Made by a program: the position numbers and the translations under genes
Shown here: positions 9,934-19,869 of the stretch, piece by piece
Layout: each line of letters opens with the position of its first letter
How positions within the stretch are numbered: the first letter of the stretch is position 1
Notes under the pieces: generated by a model
Databases searched by the model: none
The model's input: the letters and a program-made list of their open reading frames with translations, nothing else
What the model was told of the DNA's origin: nothing
NCBI GenBank assembly: GCA_019925095.2
Contig: CM034413.1
Coordinates: 563,001 to 627,000 of the forward strand
DNA: 64,000 bases
DNA from: Dendrolimus kikuchii
Lineage: Eukaryota; Arthropoda; Insecta; Lepidoptera; Lasiocampidae
Reading direction: 5' to 3'

Positions 9934-10357
9934 AAATAAACTTAACTATAAATAAAGCTATACTTACAAAATAACATAAATCTATAAATAAAAAATTGAC
10001 TCCAAATCGCTGTCGGCGGGGAGCGTGCCCAAAATGCTGGCCGCATTTCCGCGTTGGATGGGAACGCTAATTCGTTGCCTTAGGTGCAAGCCAGCCTTTT
10101 GGTCACGCGAGACCTCAATTAAACGCGTTGAGAGATCTCGATAGAGGTGATGAACTCCAGGCCCCCACGGCCCCAGGGTCTCGACCCCGAAAGCCACAAA
10201 TACGTACCCACTACCAATGGACACATAGCAGCCCCGGCTGTGTCTGGAAGATGGGACGCCGCCAAAGTATCGACACAAATTGCGTCCCATATTCCATGGC
10301 ACCAACGACATTCCGTCTGGTCTCTTAACATCATCGCGGCACAGCCCATTTGGTTCT
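9934..10357 (-). mobile_element. LINE-W 5'-truncated, with 10-bp target duplication
   Basis: Minus-strand end of a non-LTR element. A partial ORF (10311-9982) reads ...VAFGVETLGPWGP...[20 protein letters not shown]...IFYL-stop, then a short A+T-rich 3' end. It is flanked by ACGGTAAAAT at 9924-9933 and 10358-10367, showing retrotransposition into Rep-X. The upstream part, with the RPDG...VWDAT motif seen at 23239, is only partly preserved, with a frame break before residue 1 of the ORF. Confidence 0.8.
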
Positions 10358-10530
10358 ACGGTAAAATTATATTTTTTTATCGGTAAAATAGCTAGAAATA
10401 ACGGTAAGTTATATAATGATATTTATTTTTACCGTTATCTGAAATTAGCATAAATAACCATTCCACATTTTTACCAGTATTTCAAGCCTTGACGTATACA
10501 CTATGATGTTTAGTTACAATGTTTTTTTAT

Positions 10531-10842
10531 TTTTTTTTATTGCAGGAGTTCAGCAGACAGGCAGACGGCCCACTTGATTGAAAGCGGTAACCATCGCCTA
10601 TGGACATTTGCAACACCGAAGGTGCTACAAATGCGCTGCTGCTCTCTTAAGGGTCACTGGAACCTAGTCACTAATGCCGGAACACAAGTCAAGTTTGTTA
10701 TGGCGACATACTTTAGACGAGGGGTGGTAGCCATCCAGTCGGGCAAATGCCCTACCACCTGGCTGTGGGTTGTTTAGTCGCCTCTTACGACAGGCCGCCC
10801 GGCCGCAGGAAATTGTATTCTTTCTCCGTTCCTGCACGGATA
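10531..10842 (-). mobile_element. SINE-A, full length
   Basis: From a reversed poly-A tract (gtttttttattttttttttattgcagg) to the head 'ttcctgcacggat'. Very close to the consensus of the other copies. Confidence 0.88.
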
Positions 10843-10845
10843 AAA

Positions 10846-11420
10846 TGTGCAACGGTTATAGTTACAAAATGAGTACCGGGTTGCCTTCGACTCGTTGCGA
10901 GCGCAGTGCGATCCGCTCGCGGTAGACTTATGAGCTACATACACTGGTAATTAGTTATCGCATATTTTATTTTTGATTTCCTTCATTCCACAAAACCTTC
11001 CCGCCCGTCCTATTCTCGCCGCATCAAAGTGATTTAAAAAATTATATTAAAAACGCACGACAAGAGCCGCATCGCCCCGTTCCGTCTCAGTACGTCGTTC
11101 GCACCACACGCATAAAATTTATCGCTCCGCCGTATAAAAAACCGCTCTTACAAATAAGACTGTGCGCACGTCTCGCGATGTAAATACATAAATAAGTTAA
11201 AAACTCTTCGGACCTGTTGCTTTGCTTGCTGACTTTGAAGCAGAAGAGAACCAAAAGCAGCTGCATCCGGTGAGTTCCTTTCACTCCAAATTGAACCTAT
11301 ACAGTCCACAAACACCCCCAAAATCAAATGGTGATTTTATTTCCCACCATACACGTTACAGATTTTGGTTACAGGAAACGTGACAACGGCTCGCAGGTGA
11401 GTATCATGCTTTAGTTTAAT
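10846..11420 (+). promoter_or_regulatory. Promoter-like or LTR-like region, uncertain
   Basis: Begins TGTGCAACGG next to SINE-A. It includes cgccgtataaaaaacc (TATA-like, about 11132), aataaataag, possible splice donors catccggtgagttc and cgcaggtgagtat (about 11270 and 11395), and the boundary-like 'cacgttaca/gattttggttacagg'. This could be an LTR plus leader of a retrotransposon, or a 5' exon of a host gene; no coding exon follows within reach. Bases 11421-11780 show nothing certain. Confidence 0.25.
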
Positions 11421-11789
11421 ACTAACGCTTAATGTCTAATGACATCACCCAGCGATATCTGCATTAATTTCTAAAATGTTACTCAAATACTCCACTTCAT
11501 TAACGAACTTGTTCTTGATTAGCGAAGATCAAAGTGTCCTAAATAGCGTATTATAATTAACTTTGGCTCTTTCCTCGAAGTTAAACTAAAGAAAATTTAA
11601 TTAGTGTACAAAATCATTAGAATATTACGACGCGCTTTAATATTAATTTAACATATTAATTTATTTTTGGATTGCGTAATCAAATCTCAAAAACCGCTCA
11701 AAAAACAAATAACTTAGTTGAAAGGCACAGAGCTGAAAGAAGACGACCACATCCACACCTCAACGCACCTCACGGAATGGCAAGAGGAG

Positions 11790-12098
11790 AAAATGTGCCT
11801 GTGGTGAAAAGTAGCCGGCGAAAAGAAGAAGCGGGCGGCAGCGGGCGTCGAAGCCTCGGGGAATAGACAGGCCTCCGCCCCACCAATGCCGCGAGAGGGC
11901 GCGAGGGATTGCCTAGCGATCCTCTCAAGGAAGAAGTTTCACTTCACTTCGGGGAAGTTTCACCTCACTTCACTTAGGAAAGCCCCCCCGTAACAAGGGG
12001 GGGGGGGTCCACGCCGGCGGATCTGCGGAGTAAGGCTAGCGCCACGTCCGTGACCCCGGCACCAAGGCGAAAGGAGGCACCCATGGGGTTTCAGTGGG
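11790..12098. repeat. GC-rich LINE 3'-end debris (R1-type)
   Basis: A GC-rich island in A+T-rich surroundings ending 'catggggtttcagtgggta', which parallels 'caggggttttagtgggta' at 20572. That phrase is typical of the 3' untranslated ends of R1-clade LINEs. It includes a G-run at 11996-12007. Class is by wording only. Confidence 0.45.
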
Positions 12099-12166
12099 TA
12101 TGTCACCCCTGGTCTAGAGTATACCGCCATACCAACCTTGAGTTGTGCTCCGGCATCAGTGCCAGC
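12099..12166 (+). mobile_element. SINE-A internal fragment
   Basis: Matches 'cacccctggtctagagtat...gtgctccggcatcagtg' of SINE-A; head and tail absent. Bases 12167-12531 have no recognised feature. Confidence 0.7.
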
Positions 12167-12531
12167 ACCTCTGGTATAATAAAAAACCATATCCTCCAGA
12201 TAGAGCATAAATGCTTTCCCCAATCGTTTAAAAGATAAGGATATTATGATGTCATGAAGTGAGTGAGCATCTTGACAATCAATCACTTTCACGAAATGCA
12301 GTAATTCTTAAAGGCAGTGGCCATTTTAATATAAGTTCTTGGTGAACTCACTGCACTTGCCAAACATCCATTATTTCTTAGATGTCTATTTATTTAACAC
12401 CGCAAACGAAATCCGACGACGCAATGGCGGCATTCTCGTGAAGTAAGCCATAATTAAGGGGGGGGATAGAGATAGATATACATACATACCAGTATACAAA
12501 AGAGAAGGAAGTATGCATGCATGAAGAATAT

Positions 12532-13015
12532 TGTTACGAGTTTCGCGGGACTCGAATTAAAATGCCGTTAGGACTATTATAGAGTTTATTAGAAGTATAC
12601 AAACACGTATAACACAGGTACAAATATAACCGAACACTACAAATCCAAACGTAATGCAGAAGGTCGTAATACAATAAAACGCGCAAAGTCCGTCACTATT
12701 AGATTCCCGAATGTACACACGTCACGCCCGTATCGTAGTCCTACTGCAACTGCTCCCCACTCTCCATTAGGCAGTCGTTTTATACTTCACAAATGCAAAA
12801 GAATCCGCAACACCTAGCTAATGATGCTAATGAGCGAGTACAATAGGACAATAGGCTATCCTCCACAATAATTATAAACGTATGCCAATAAATAAGTGAA
12901 CAAAAGAAGACGATCATAAAAGGATTACAATTAGTTCAAATGCCGACCGGTAATAAAATGTGCTTCTACAGATCTATACGTGGAATTTGTCTTTGTCGGC
13001 GACTAGGTTGTAACA
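12532..13015 (-). mobile_element. Solo LTR, LTR-ATAT family
   Basis: 484 bp, TGTTACGAG...GGTTGTAACA, flanked by ATAT (12528-12531, 13016-13019). Reversed, it contains a TATA-like gaagtataaaacg and aataaa close to the end, the layout of an LTR promoter and polyadenylation site. Bases 13016-13437 are A+T-rich without a recognised gene. Confidence 0.9.
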
Positions 13016-13437
13016 ATATCTACTGAAACAATGAATCTCTGAACAAGAGATAGGGTTACCATGACTCAAAACAATTGTTCAGCATTAAATAATAAACACA
13101 AACTACATTCGCTTTTATAATATTTGATAGGATAAGTATGATACTAACAAACAGACAGCATTACTGAGTGCAATTATAATGTCCCTTTGTTACGTGTAAG
13201 TATTAACTTGAGTACCAAAGGGGTTTAGTTTCTAAGTTACCTGGATTAACACATAGTCTGCAATGTATGGCTGTAAAGGTATCTAAGTTTGTCACTTATG
13301 TTGCTCCAAGGCCATAAACGCCACAAACTGACTTAACTCAGGCATTAAAGCTTGATGTACGATTCCATTAGTTGACTGTTAGTTTTTTTATTGCGAAAGA
13401 ACAGTAAATAGGCTGCCGTACTACATTATGGTAGACA

Positions 13438-13514
13438 GGTTTACCAGGGTGTAGGGTATTATGCCTGGCTACCACCCCTTGTCTAGAGTATGCCGCTATA
13501 ACAACCTTGAGCTG
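13438..13514 (+). mobile_element. SINE-A internal fragment
   Basis: 'ccagggtgtagggtattatgcctggctaccaccccttgtctagagtatg' corresponds to the SINE-A middle, degenerate and without ends. It lies just left of the mariner. Confidence 0.6.
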
Positions 13515-13733
13515 TATATCTGCGTAGTAATACATCTTAATTTGCATTATAATAGGGTGGGGAAAAAGTCTTTTCGCATATAGTATGTATGAACTTGTAA
13601 TAAGATCTCTTTGGCTATACCATTTGTATCTGGCTGGTTTTGGTAACATTAAAAAGTTTTAATTTTCAAGAAGACAATTCCAAATTCAAATTAGGAAAAT
13701 GTGTGATTTTCATTTGTTTTTCTTATTGTTAAA

Positions 13734-14616
13734 ATGAGTGAATCTAATGAAGAAATTCGAAACATTTTAAAATTTCACTACAAAAAAGGTAAAAATGCAA
13801 CACAAGCCGCGAAAAAAAATATTGTGATGTTTATGGACCTAATTCAGTATCTATGAGAGTAGCCCAAATTTGGTTTAAGCGTTTTCAATCCGGAAATTTT
13901 GATATCAAAGAAGCACGTCGCTCTGGTCCTCTTGTTACGGATAAAATTGATGCCATTTTTGAAAAAGTGGAGCAAGATCGGTATATTAGTAGTTACGATG
14001 TAGCTGGAGGACTGGGAATTGACCACAAAACGGTTTTGGCGCATTTGAAAAAAGCTGGGTACACAAAAAAGCTCGATATTTGGGTGCCTCATGAGCTCAC
14101 TGAAAGAAACCTAATGAACCGTGTACTCATTTGTGATTCTTTATTACGACGTAATGAAACCGAACCATTTTTGAAGAAGTTGATAACTGATGATGAAAAG
14201 TGGATCACGTACGACAAGAACGTGCGAAAAAGATCGTGGTCAACCGGTCAGGCTTCACAGACTGTGGCGAAACCCGGGTTAACTCGCAACAATGTGATGC
14301 TGTGTGTATGGTGGGATTGGAAGGGCATTATTCATTATGGGTTGTTATCGCCAGGCAGGACTATCGATTCTGAACTGTACTGCGAACAACTGATGAGATT
14401 AAAGCAAAAAGTTGAGAGAAAGCGGCCGGAATTAATCAACAGAAGGGGTGTAGTTTTTCACTATGATAACGCTAGACCTCACACATCTTCAGCCACTCAG
14501 CAAAAATTGCGAGAGTCTGGCTGGGAGGTGTTAATGCATCCGCCGTATAGTTCTGACCTTGCAACTTCAGATTTTCACCTGTTTCGGTCTCTGCAGAATC
14601 CCTTAGGCAGTGTCAG
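13734..14616 (+). pseudogene. mariner transposase, 5' part, frameshifted
   Basis: Starts at ATG 13734 in the same sequence context as copy 1. A 2-bp gain after the A-run near 13820 shifts the frame and leads to a stop at 13849-13851; the correct frame resumes and is open from before 13853. The helix-turn-helix part and all three catalytic aspartates are present (TDDEKW, WWDWKG, HYDNARPH). The mariner-coding sequence stops at 14616, where the retrotransposon begins; the ORF running on to 14674 uses LTR bases for its last codons and is an artefact of the insertion. The rest of the gene is at 17474-17620. Confidence 0.93.
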
Positions 14617-15113
14617 TGTACAAACTCTTTGCAGGTTTTTATGGTCGTTTGACTTTATGTATAAAAAAGATTGAAAAAATGTAATGTCAATTTTGGAGAA
14701 AATATATATATTTTTTTTTTTATTGCAGGAGTTCAGCAGACAGGCAGACGGCCCACTTAGTGGAAAGCGGTTACCATCGCCTATGGACATTTGCAACACC
14801 AAAGGTGCTACAAATGCGCTGCTGCTCTCTTAAAGGAGACTGGAACCTGGTCACTAATGCCGGAACACAATACAAGATTGTTGTGGCGGCATACTCTAGA
14901 CCAGGGGTGGTCGCCATCCAGTCGAGCAAATACTCTACCACCTGGCTGTGGGTTGTTTAGTCGCCTCTTACGACAGGCCGCCGGGCCGCAGGAAATTGTA
15001 TTCTTTCTCCGTTCCTGCACGGATAAAAATATTCGGGTCATATAATAATTTTTATTTGGAGTTTTACTAGAATATATCGATCACACGATATAACTATCGT
15101 CCCTACGTCCACA
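14617..15113 (+). repeat. Left LTR of the BEL/Pao element, split by SINE-A
   Basis: Matches 17303-17473 on both sides of the SINE. The break lies in gagaaaatatat, with about 4 bp (atat) repeated at each side of the SINE. Confidence 0.92.
14705..15031 (-). mobile_element. SINE-A inside the BEL left LTR
   Basis: Full-length SINE-A in reverse (tttttttttttattgcagg...gttcctgcacggataaa). The right LTR lacks it, so it arrived after the retrotransposon had integrated. It is the youngest layer of the three-level nest. Confidence 0.9.
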
Positions 15114-15131
15114 TTTTGGTGCCGAAACTCG
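15114..15131 (+). other. Primer-binding site candidate
   Basis: ttttggtgccgaaactcg immediately after the left LTR, the position where a tRNA primes minus-strand synthesis. The tRNA was not identified. Confidence 0.55.
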
Positions 15132-15456
15132 AATAATATAAATACAACTGGGGGTATCAAGGGCGGTGGTTTCTAGGGGAACTTCATACGTTCATGCAAC
15201 AAGGAGGCGTACGGCGATACGTTTTGGGTCATATAAGTTTACGTATGCGTCGAGGTACGGCTCCGCATGGACGAGGGCTAGCAGATTTAAGGCGACGTTT
15301 CCAAATCTACGTGCATAAGGGACGTACGGCGGAGTGGGTGCCGGGTTGAGGATAATACTGGATGCACACACACGTCGAGGTACGGCCTGCAGGTGGGAGT
15401 ATCTTCAGTCTATGGGAGGAAATTGGCGTTATCAGACTTGGAAAATTCTAGAAGGG

Positions 15457-15540
15457 ATTCGGGTGATATAATAATTTTTATATGGAGTTATCTTCTTAAA
15501 TATATCGAAATTCTATATAACCATCGTCCCTACGTCCACA
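15457..15540 (+). repeat. Extra LTR 3' fragment within the BEL internal region
   Basis: attcgggtgatataataattttt...cgtccctacgtccaca repeats the last ~84 bp of the LTR, again followed by ttttggt. So a third LTR end lies between the leader and the ORF; it differs more from the two terminal LTRs than they do from each other. Confidence 0.8.
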
Positions 15541-15549
15541 TTTTGGTAG

Positions 15550-16884
15550 ATGAAATTTTTACTTGATGAAGATAGCGTTGATAATTCTGCGGAGAAAGAG
15601 TCATTGGATAAACAGCCTGAAGCATCTGCAAGTACCGCATTAATGGAAAATACAGAGACGTCTATAACTTGTTTCTCAACCGGAAAGGTAAATAACCAGA
15701 TACTTTTAGCTACGGCACTCGTCGAAGTAAAATCAAAAAATGGTTTAAGTCACACTGTGCGAGCCCTATTAGATCAAGGTTCACAGTCGTCCTTTGTTAC
15801 CGAATCAATTGTACAGTATTTAGGTTTAAAGAAAATTCCTATAAAATGTCAAATTTCAGGATTGGGAGGAGATAAAGATATTGTTTCAAAGGCGATGGTT
15901 AACTTAGAGATAAAGTCACTGGTTGATCCGAACTTTTCTTTAGAGATTGAGGCGTACGTATTGAACAATATTACTACCACTTTGCCTTCTAAGCAAGTGG
16001 AAGGATTAGTATGGGAAGAGTTGCATAATATGGATTTAGCTGATCCTCAGTACTATATACCAAAACGTATAGATATGTTATTGGGAGCAGACGTATATAG
16101 CTGTATTATACAAGGTGGTATCAAACGAAATCCTTGTAACACAGTGGTAGCCCAATCTACTAGTTTGGGGTGGATTTTGTCTGGAGTAGTCCAGACAAGT
16201 ACAAAACTTTCACCTATAATTAATGTTATGCATTGCAGAATAATAGAAAATGACGTAATAAATAGATTTCCAGAGATTCAGTCAGATGTGGAGTTACCCA
16301 AAGAACAATTGAAAACTGAAGAAGAGATCATTACAGATGCGGTATGTCTGAAAGTAACATCTTTAAAAGGATTGGTGTCAGATGAAGAAGAAGAACATAA
16401 ATTAGCTGCTGTAAGAGTAAATAATAGTTTATATATGGATGAGTTATTGATGAGATGTCAAAATGTTACGAAAGGAGTGAATACATATCAAGGGTCGAAG
16501 AGTTTGTCTAATAAAGCAGGTTATGAAATGCAAAAATGGACAATAAATAATAATGATTTATTGCAAGAAATTATAAATAAAAGAGTAAAGTATGCTGTGA
16601 AGGAAGAAATGACAATGAATATAGATGAAATATTGATGATAGTTTATAATATGAAGACAAGAGTTAAGTTGGACGATTATCGTAAGTTTTATTGTATAAA
16701 TTCTTTGAGATGTTTGCAACATGTAAAGAGCTTAGTGTACCTGATACCAATTTGGTTTCACAGATCAGATGAATATATGTTACGGTTTTTCCATCGTTAT
16801 AAATGGTTATTATTTTCATCGCGATGGCTTTATGGAAAAATTATTGCTACTCATACAGGTCGTGAATTCGTTATAATTGATTAG
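15550..16884 (+). CDS. BEL/Pao protease-RT remnant polyprotein, 444 aa
   Basis: An open frame coding for a retrotransposon aspartic protease of the Pao/DUF1758 type. Catalytic motif LLDQGSQSSF with Asp at about residue 75, a GLGG flap-like segment at about 104-107, and the domain end LLGADVYSCI at about 178-187. After residue ~240 the linker jumps to a mutated polymerase motif LYMDELLMRC (about 295-304; BEL RTs have YVDD here) and to KAGYEMQKW, so most of the RT is deleted in frame. The C-terminal ~100 residues have no motif recognised. The start ATG sits 10 bp after the extra LTR fragment. Gag is absent. The long frame is notable for a deleted element; no transcription evidence is visible. 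Bases 16885-17302 form the A+T-rich 3' region before the purine tract. Confidence 0.82.
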   Translation: MKFLLDEDSVDNSAEKESLDKQPEASASTALMENTETSITCFSTGKVNNQILLATALVEVKSKNGLSHTVRALLDQGSQSSFVTESIVQYLGLKKIPIKCQISGLGGDKDIVSKAMVNLEIKSLVDPNFSLEIEAYVLNNITTTLPSKQVEGLVWEELHNMDLADPQYYIPKRIDMLLGADVYSCIIQGGIKRNPCNTVVAQSTSLGWILSGVVQTSTKLSPIINVMHCRIIENDVINRFPEIQSDVELPKEQLKTEEEIITDAVCLKVTSLKGLVSDEEEEHKLAAVRVNNSLYMDELLMRCQNVTKGVNTYQGSKSLSNKAGYEMQKWTINNNDLLQEIINKRVKYAVKEEMTMNIDEILMIVYNMKTRVKLDDYRKFYCINSLRCLQHVKSLVYLIPIWFHRSDEYMLRFFHRYKWLLFSSRWLYGKIIATHTGREFVIID

Positions 16885-17302
16885 GATAGTCACTTTAAAA
16901 ACAAAACATAGTCAATTCCGAAGATCTATTTTAATTTAAAGTTTAACAACAATCAGTGAGCAATAAGTACATAGATAGGTATAGGTAGTTTATGTTATTT
17001 TAAGGTATTATAGTATACGTATAATTACAGAGAGTTTTAGTTAAGTTATTATACAAGTTCAAGTTTGTTAATATGTAAATATTATTGTTATTGTTATAAG
17101 GGAATTAGTGTTTATGTTATTTTAATATGCTTATAATATGTAGGTTTAACGAACAGGCATTAACGTAGTAGATTGAGTAAATTATTTAGATGGAATATGT
17201 TTAAGTGGGTAAAGCGACATATATGGTAAACAGGTGGTTGAGAGTCTATTATAAATATATTTTTTAAAGACCAAAGGTCAATTTGGTCTTGGGCGGGAGT
17301 AT

Positions 17303-17473
17303 GTACAAACTCTTTGCAGGTTTTTATGGTCGTTTGACTTTATGTATAAAAAAGATTGAAAAAATGTAATGTCAATTTTGGAGAAAATATATTCGGGTGA
17401 TATAATAATTTTTATTTGGAGTTTTACTAGAATATATCGATCACACGATATAACCATCGTCCCTACGTCCACA
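17303..17473 (+). repeat. Right LTR of the BEL/Pao element
   Basis: 171 bp, TGTACAAACTCTTTGCAGG to CGTCCACA, followed by GTCAG of the target duplication. Confidence 0.92.
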
Positions 17474-17620
17474 GTCAGGTTAACATCACGAGAGGACTGC
17501 CAAAACCACTTGTCGCAGTTTTTTGATCAGAAGCCCCAAAATTTTTATAGCAATGCGATCACGTCCCTACCTACAAGATGGCAAAAAGTTATCCAACAAA
17601 ATGGCACCTACATACTTTAG
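17474..17620 (+). pseudogene. mariner transposase, 3' part, displaced by insertion
   Basis: Encodes the transposase C-terminus (LTSREDCQNHLSQFF ... LPTRWQKV ... stop at 17618-17620). It follows directly on the 5' part once the retrotransposon and one GTCAG copy are discounted, in the same frame. This proves that the two parts were one gene. Confidence 0.93.
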
Positions 17621-17750
17621 TCAAATGTATATAAACTTTATTAAAAAAAACCCTTTGAATTTTTATATAAAATGTGAAGAAACTTTTTCCCCAACCTAAT
17701 ATTCCCATACCACACCACCACCAAAACCTACAGCTAAATACTTTGAATTA

Positions 17751-17949
17751 CATACATAACTTCACGCCAGTTCTCTTGTGGGGTAGGCACGAACAACAGA
17801 GCGCCATTCAGGATTATTCTTACACACCTCACTTGCTTCTTTGACATTCATAGCTCTTGTCATGCGCGCTCGTCTGTTCTTAAGGCTCCTGACATCACCT
17901 TCTGCTAGTACACGATCGATTTGATCATGGAAGGTGTCTCGTGACCTTC
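17751..17949 (-). mobile_element. LINE-T 5'-truncated copy
   Basis: ACAT-repeat tail, then the reversed RT C-terminus to 'gtctcgtgaccttc'. Target duplication TACTTTGRATTA (17739-17750, 17950-17961) with one mismatch. Bases 17962-18218 show no recognised feature. Confidence 0.85.
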
Positions 17950-18218
17950 TACTTTGGATTAGACAATTATAATTAACAAAAGAAAGCCAATGACAAGTTT
18001 TCACGAATAAACTATTGGTTAAAAGTAACATGTAGATGTAAAAAAGGCACCGAGATGCTCTTAGTCACTGTTGAAAAATTTAAGGCTTAGACACCCTTGG
18101 CTCCTGAAATAACGATCACAAACGGGTCGATGTCAACATATTTACTTACATTATTTAAATAATTACTTGCTCGCACTAGAAATGAGTTTTGTCTGTAATT
18201 TGTAAAACTTAAAGGTAC

Positions 18219-18415
18219 ATTTATACTAGCGGCCCGGCGCGGTTTCACCCGCGCTCTGTCCCGCTAGCGCCATGTTATATAGCCTATGACACTCCCTGTT
18301 AACGTAGCTTTCTAACAGTAAAATATTTGTTTAAATCGGTTTAGTAGATCCAGAGATTACCCCCTACAACGTCACAATCTTTACCTCTTTATAATATTAT
18401 TAGTATAGATATTTC
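18219..18415. repeat. Rep-P copy
   Basis: 'actagcggcccggcgcggtttcacccgcg' at the left, 'aaatcggtttagtagatccagag' in the middle and 'ataatattattagtatagat' at the right. Bases 18416-18703 have no recognised gene. Confidence 0.5.
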
Positions 18416-18703
18416 ATACATATATTTTAGTAAATTGAAAATGTCAATGCATTAGTTGTATTCACGTTCCACTTACATTACTATGCTTTATAACTGATAA
18501 AGGGTTAAATTTATTAATAAGCAAACAGCGAAATGTGAAATTTCATTAAAAATTACATAACTTTGCGATTCAAATATTCGGATATTGCACAAGCCGAGCG
18601 AACGAAGCGAGCGTGCTTTTCTAACGTCGACAAATTATAGACTCGAAGTAATCAAATATTGTACATAAATGTTGTACTATTAAATTACTATATATTATAT
18701 AAA

Positions 18704-19271
18704 TCTTATATATAAAATTCTCGTGTCACAATGTTCGTTCTCATAGTCCTCCGAAACGGCTTGACCGATTCTTATGAAAATTTTTATGAATATTCAGTAA
18801 GTTCTGAGAATCGGCTACTATCTATTTTTCAAACCCTTAAGTGATAAGGGGTGTCTACCTCAAATTTTTATTTTTTTATTTTTTGGAAAAAAAATATGTT
18901 TATTTTTTTAGGATACAGCATTGTAAAATACATACAACCCTAAATTTTCACCTCTCTACGATCAACTCCTATTTTTTATTTTTTTATTATAAACTAGTTT
19001 TTGGCAAGATTTTTAATTTTATTTTGTCATGACTTCGAATAAAAAAATTATATTACTCTTTTAGATTCACAATTAGAACCGGTAGGTGGCGCTGAGATCG
19101 GATTCTGGAATCCACCTAATCACCTGGAGCGATTTTGGTGATTTTGTTTTTGTGTGTTTGAGTGGGTACCCGGCTGGTTTAGATTCGCAATTAAAACCGG
19201 TAGGTGGCTCTGGGATCGGGTTCTAGAATTTTATTTTTTAAAGTCAGGACAACGTCTACCGGGGCCGCTAG
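18704..19271 (+). mobile_element. Heli-Y, Helitron-like non-autonomous element
   Basis: Starts TCTTATATATAAAATTCTCG, ends GGGGCCGCTAG, and lies between A (18703) and T (19272), with no target duplication: the pattern expected of Helitrons. Near the 3' end 'gacaacgtctacc' is a decayed form of the short GACA...TGTC stem seen in the 51351 copy. No coding sequence. Bases 19272-19612 contain nothing recognised. Confidence 0.6.
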
Positions 19272-19625
19272 TTATAATATATATTTTTGTTATAAAAAAA
19301 TATTATACATTAATATGTAAATAAATGTTGTACATCTTAAAAATACGCCTTAATTAAGAGAGGTGGTATTATACCGCTTTGCTTCCCTTTAAAAATTACC
19401 GTAATAAGTGGAATGTTTTTAAGGCTTACGATTTAATACAAACACTGAATTTTTACACACATAACAAATTGACTATTCTATCCGCATAATAAGGAATTTG
19501 TCAAAATATTGAATAAAATTGTGAAATATTGTTAATTTCTCTAGTTAAAGTTCTCTAGTCTAAGTTCTAGTTAAAGTTACGACTTTGTCACTTCTTTATA
19601 TTTCCAAGTAAAATAGGAATTTATA

Positions 19626-19869
19626 CATACATACATAACTTCACGCCAGTTCCCTTGCGGGGTAGGCACGAACAACAGAGCGCCATTTAGGCTCATTCTT
19701 ACACACCTCACTTGCTTCTTTGACATTCATAACTCTTGTCATGCACACTCGTCTGTTCTTAAGGCTCCTGACATCACCCTCCGCTAGTACACGATCAATT
19801 TGATCATGGAAGGTGTGTCGTGGCCTTCCACGACTTCTGCATCCATCCACTTTTGCATTGTATATCTGT
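19626..19869 (-). mobile_element. LINE-T with 13-bp target duplication
   Basis: Tail of ACAT repeats, then the reversed RT C-terminus through to 'cattgtatatctgt'. Flanked by ATAGGAATTTATA at 19613-19625 and 19870-19882. Bases 19883-20365 show no gene. Confidence 0.88.

Larger units (their letters stand above)
9423..10488. repeat. Rep-X copy 2, interrupted twice
   Basis: Same family as 5453-6377, here holding a SINE-A piece (9531-9690) and a LINE-W (9934-10357). The insertions sit at different positions from those in copy 1, so each Rep-X copy was invaded independently. Confidence 0.65.
14617..17473 (+). mobile_element. BEL/Pao LTR retrotransposon, internally deleted, inserted in mariner
   Basis: Ends TGTACAAACTC...GTCCCTACGTCCACA with a 5-bp target duplication GTCAG (14612-14616, 17474-17478). 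The left LTR (14617-15113) is enlarged by a SINE-A; the right LTR is 171 bp (17303-17473). A primer-binding-like TTTTGGTGCCGAAACTCG follows the left LTR (15114-15131), and a purine-rich gggcgggagt precedes the right LTR. The coding part is reduced to a protease and a scrap of reverse transcriptase; gag, most of RT, RNase H and integrase are missing, so it cannot move by itself. Apart from the SINE, the two LTRs differ at only about two positions, suggesting a fairly recent insertion. BEL assignment is from the protease type and the 5-bp duplication. Confidence 0.9.
13552..17699 (+). mobile_element. mariner element copy 2, split by a BEL/Pao retrotransposon
   Basis: Terminal inverted repeats ATAGGGTGGGGAAAAAG at the left and, reversed, TTAGGTTGGGGAAAAAG at the right, with TA flanks at 13550-13551 and 17700-17701. 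Without the 2.86-kb insertion and one copy of its target duplication, the element is about 1.29 kb, the usual mariner size. The transposase is described in the two pseudogene entries. Confidence 0.93.

Noticed and set aside
13844..14092. Minus-strand ORF (and 443-766 plus)
   Set aside because: Both are antisense shadows of the mariner transposase; they resemble each other because the two transposase copies do.
14617..14674. Last codons of the 13853-14674 ORF as part of the transposase
   Set aside because: They are LTR sequence after the GTCAG junction; the true C-terminus lies at 17474-17620.
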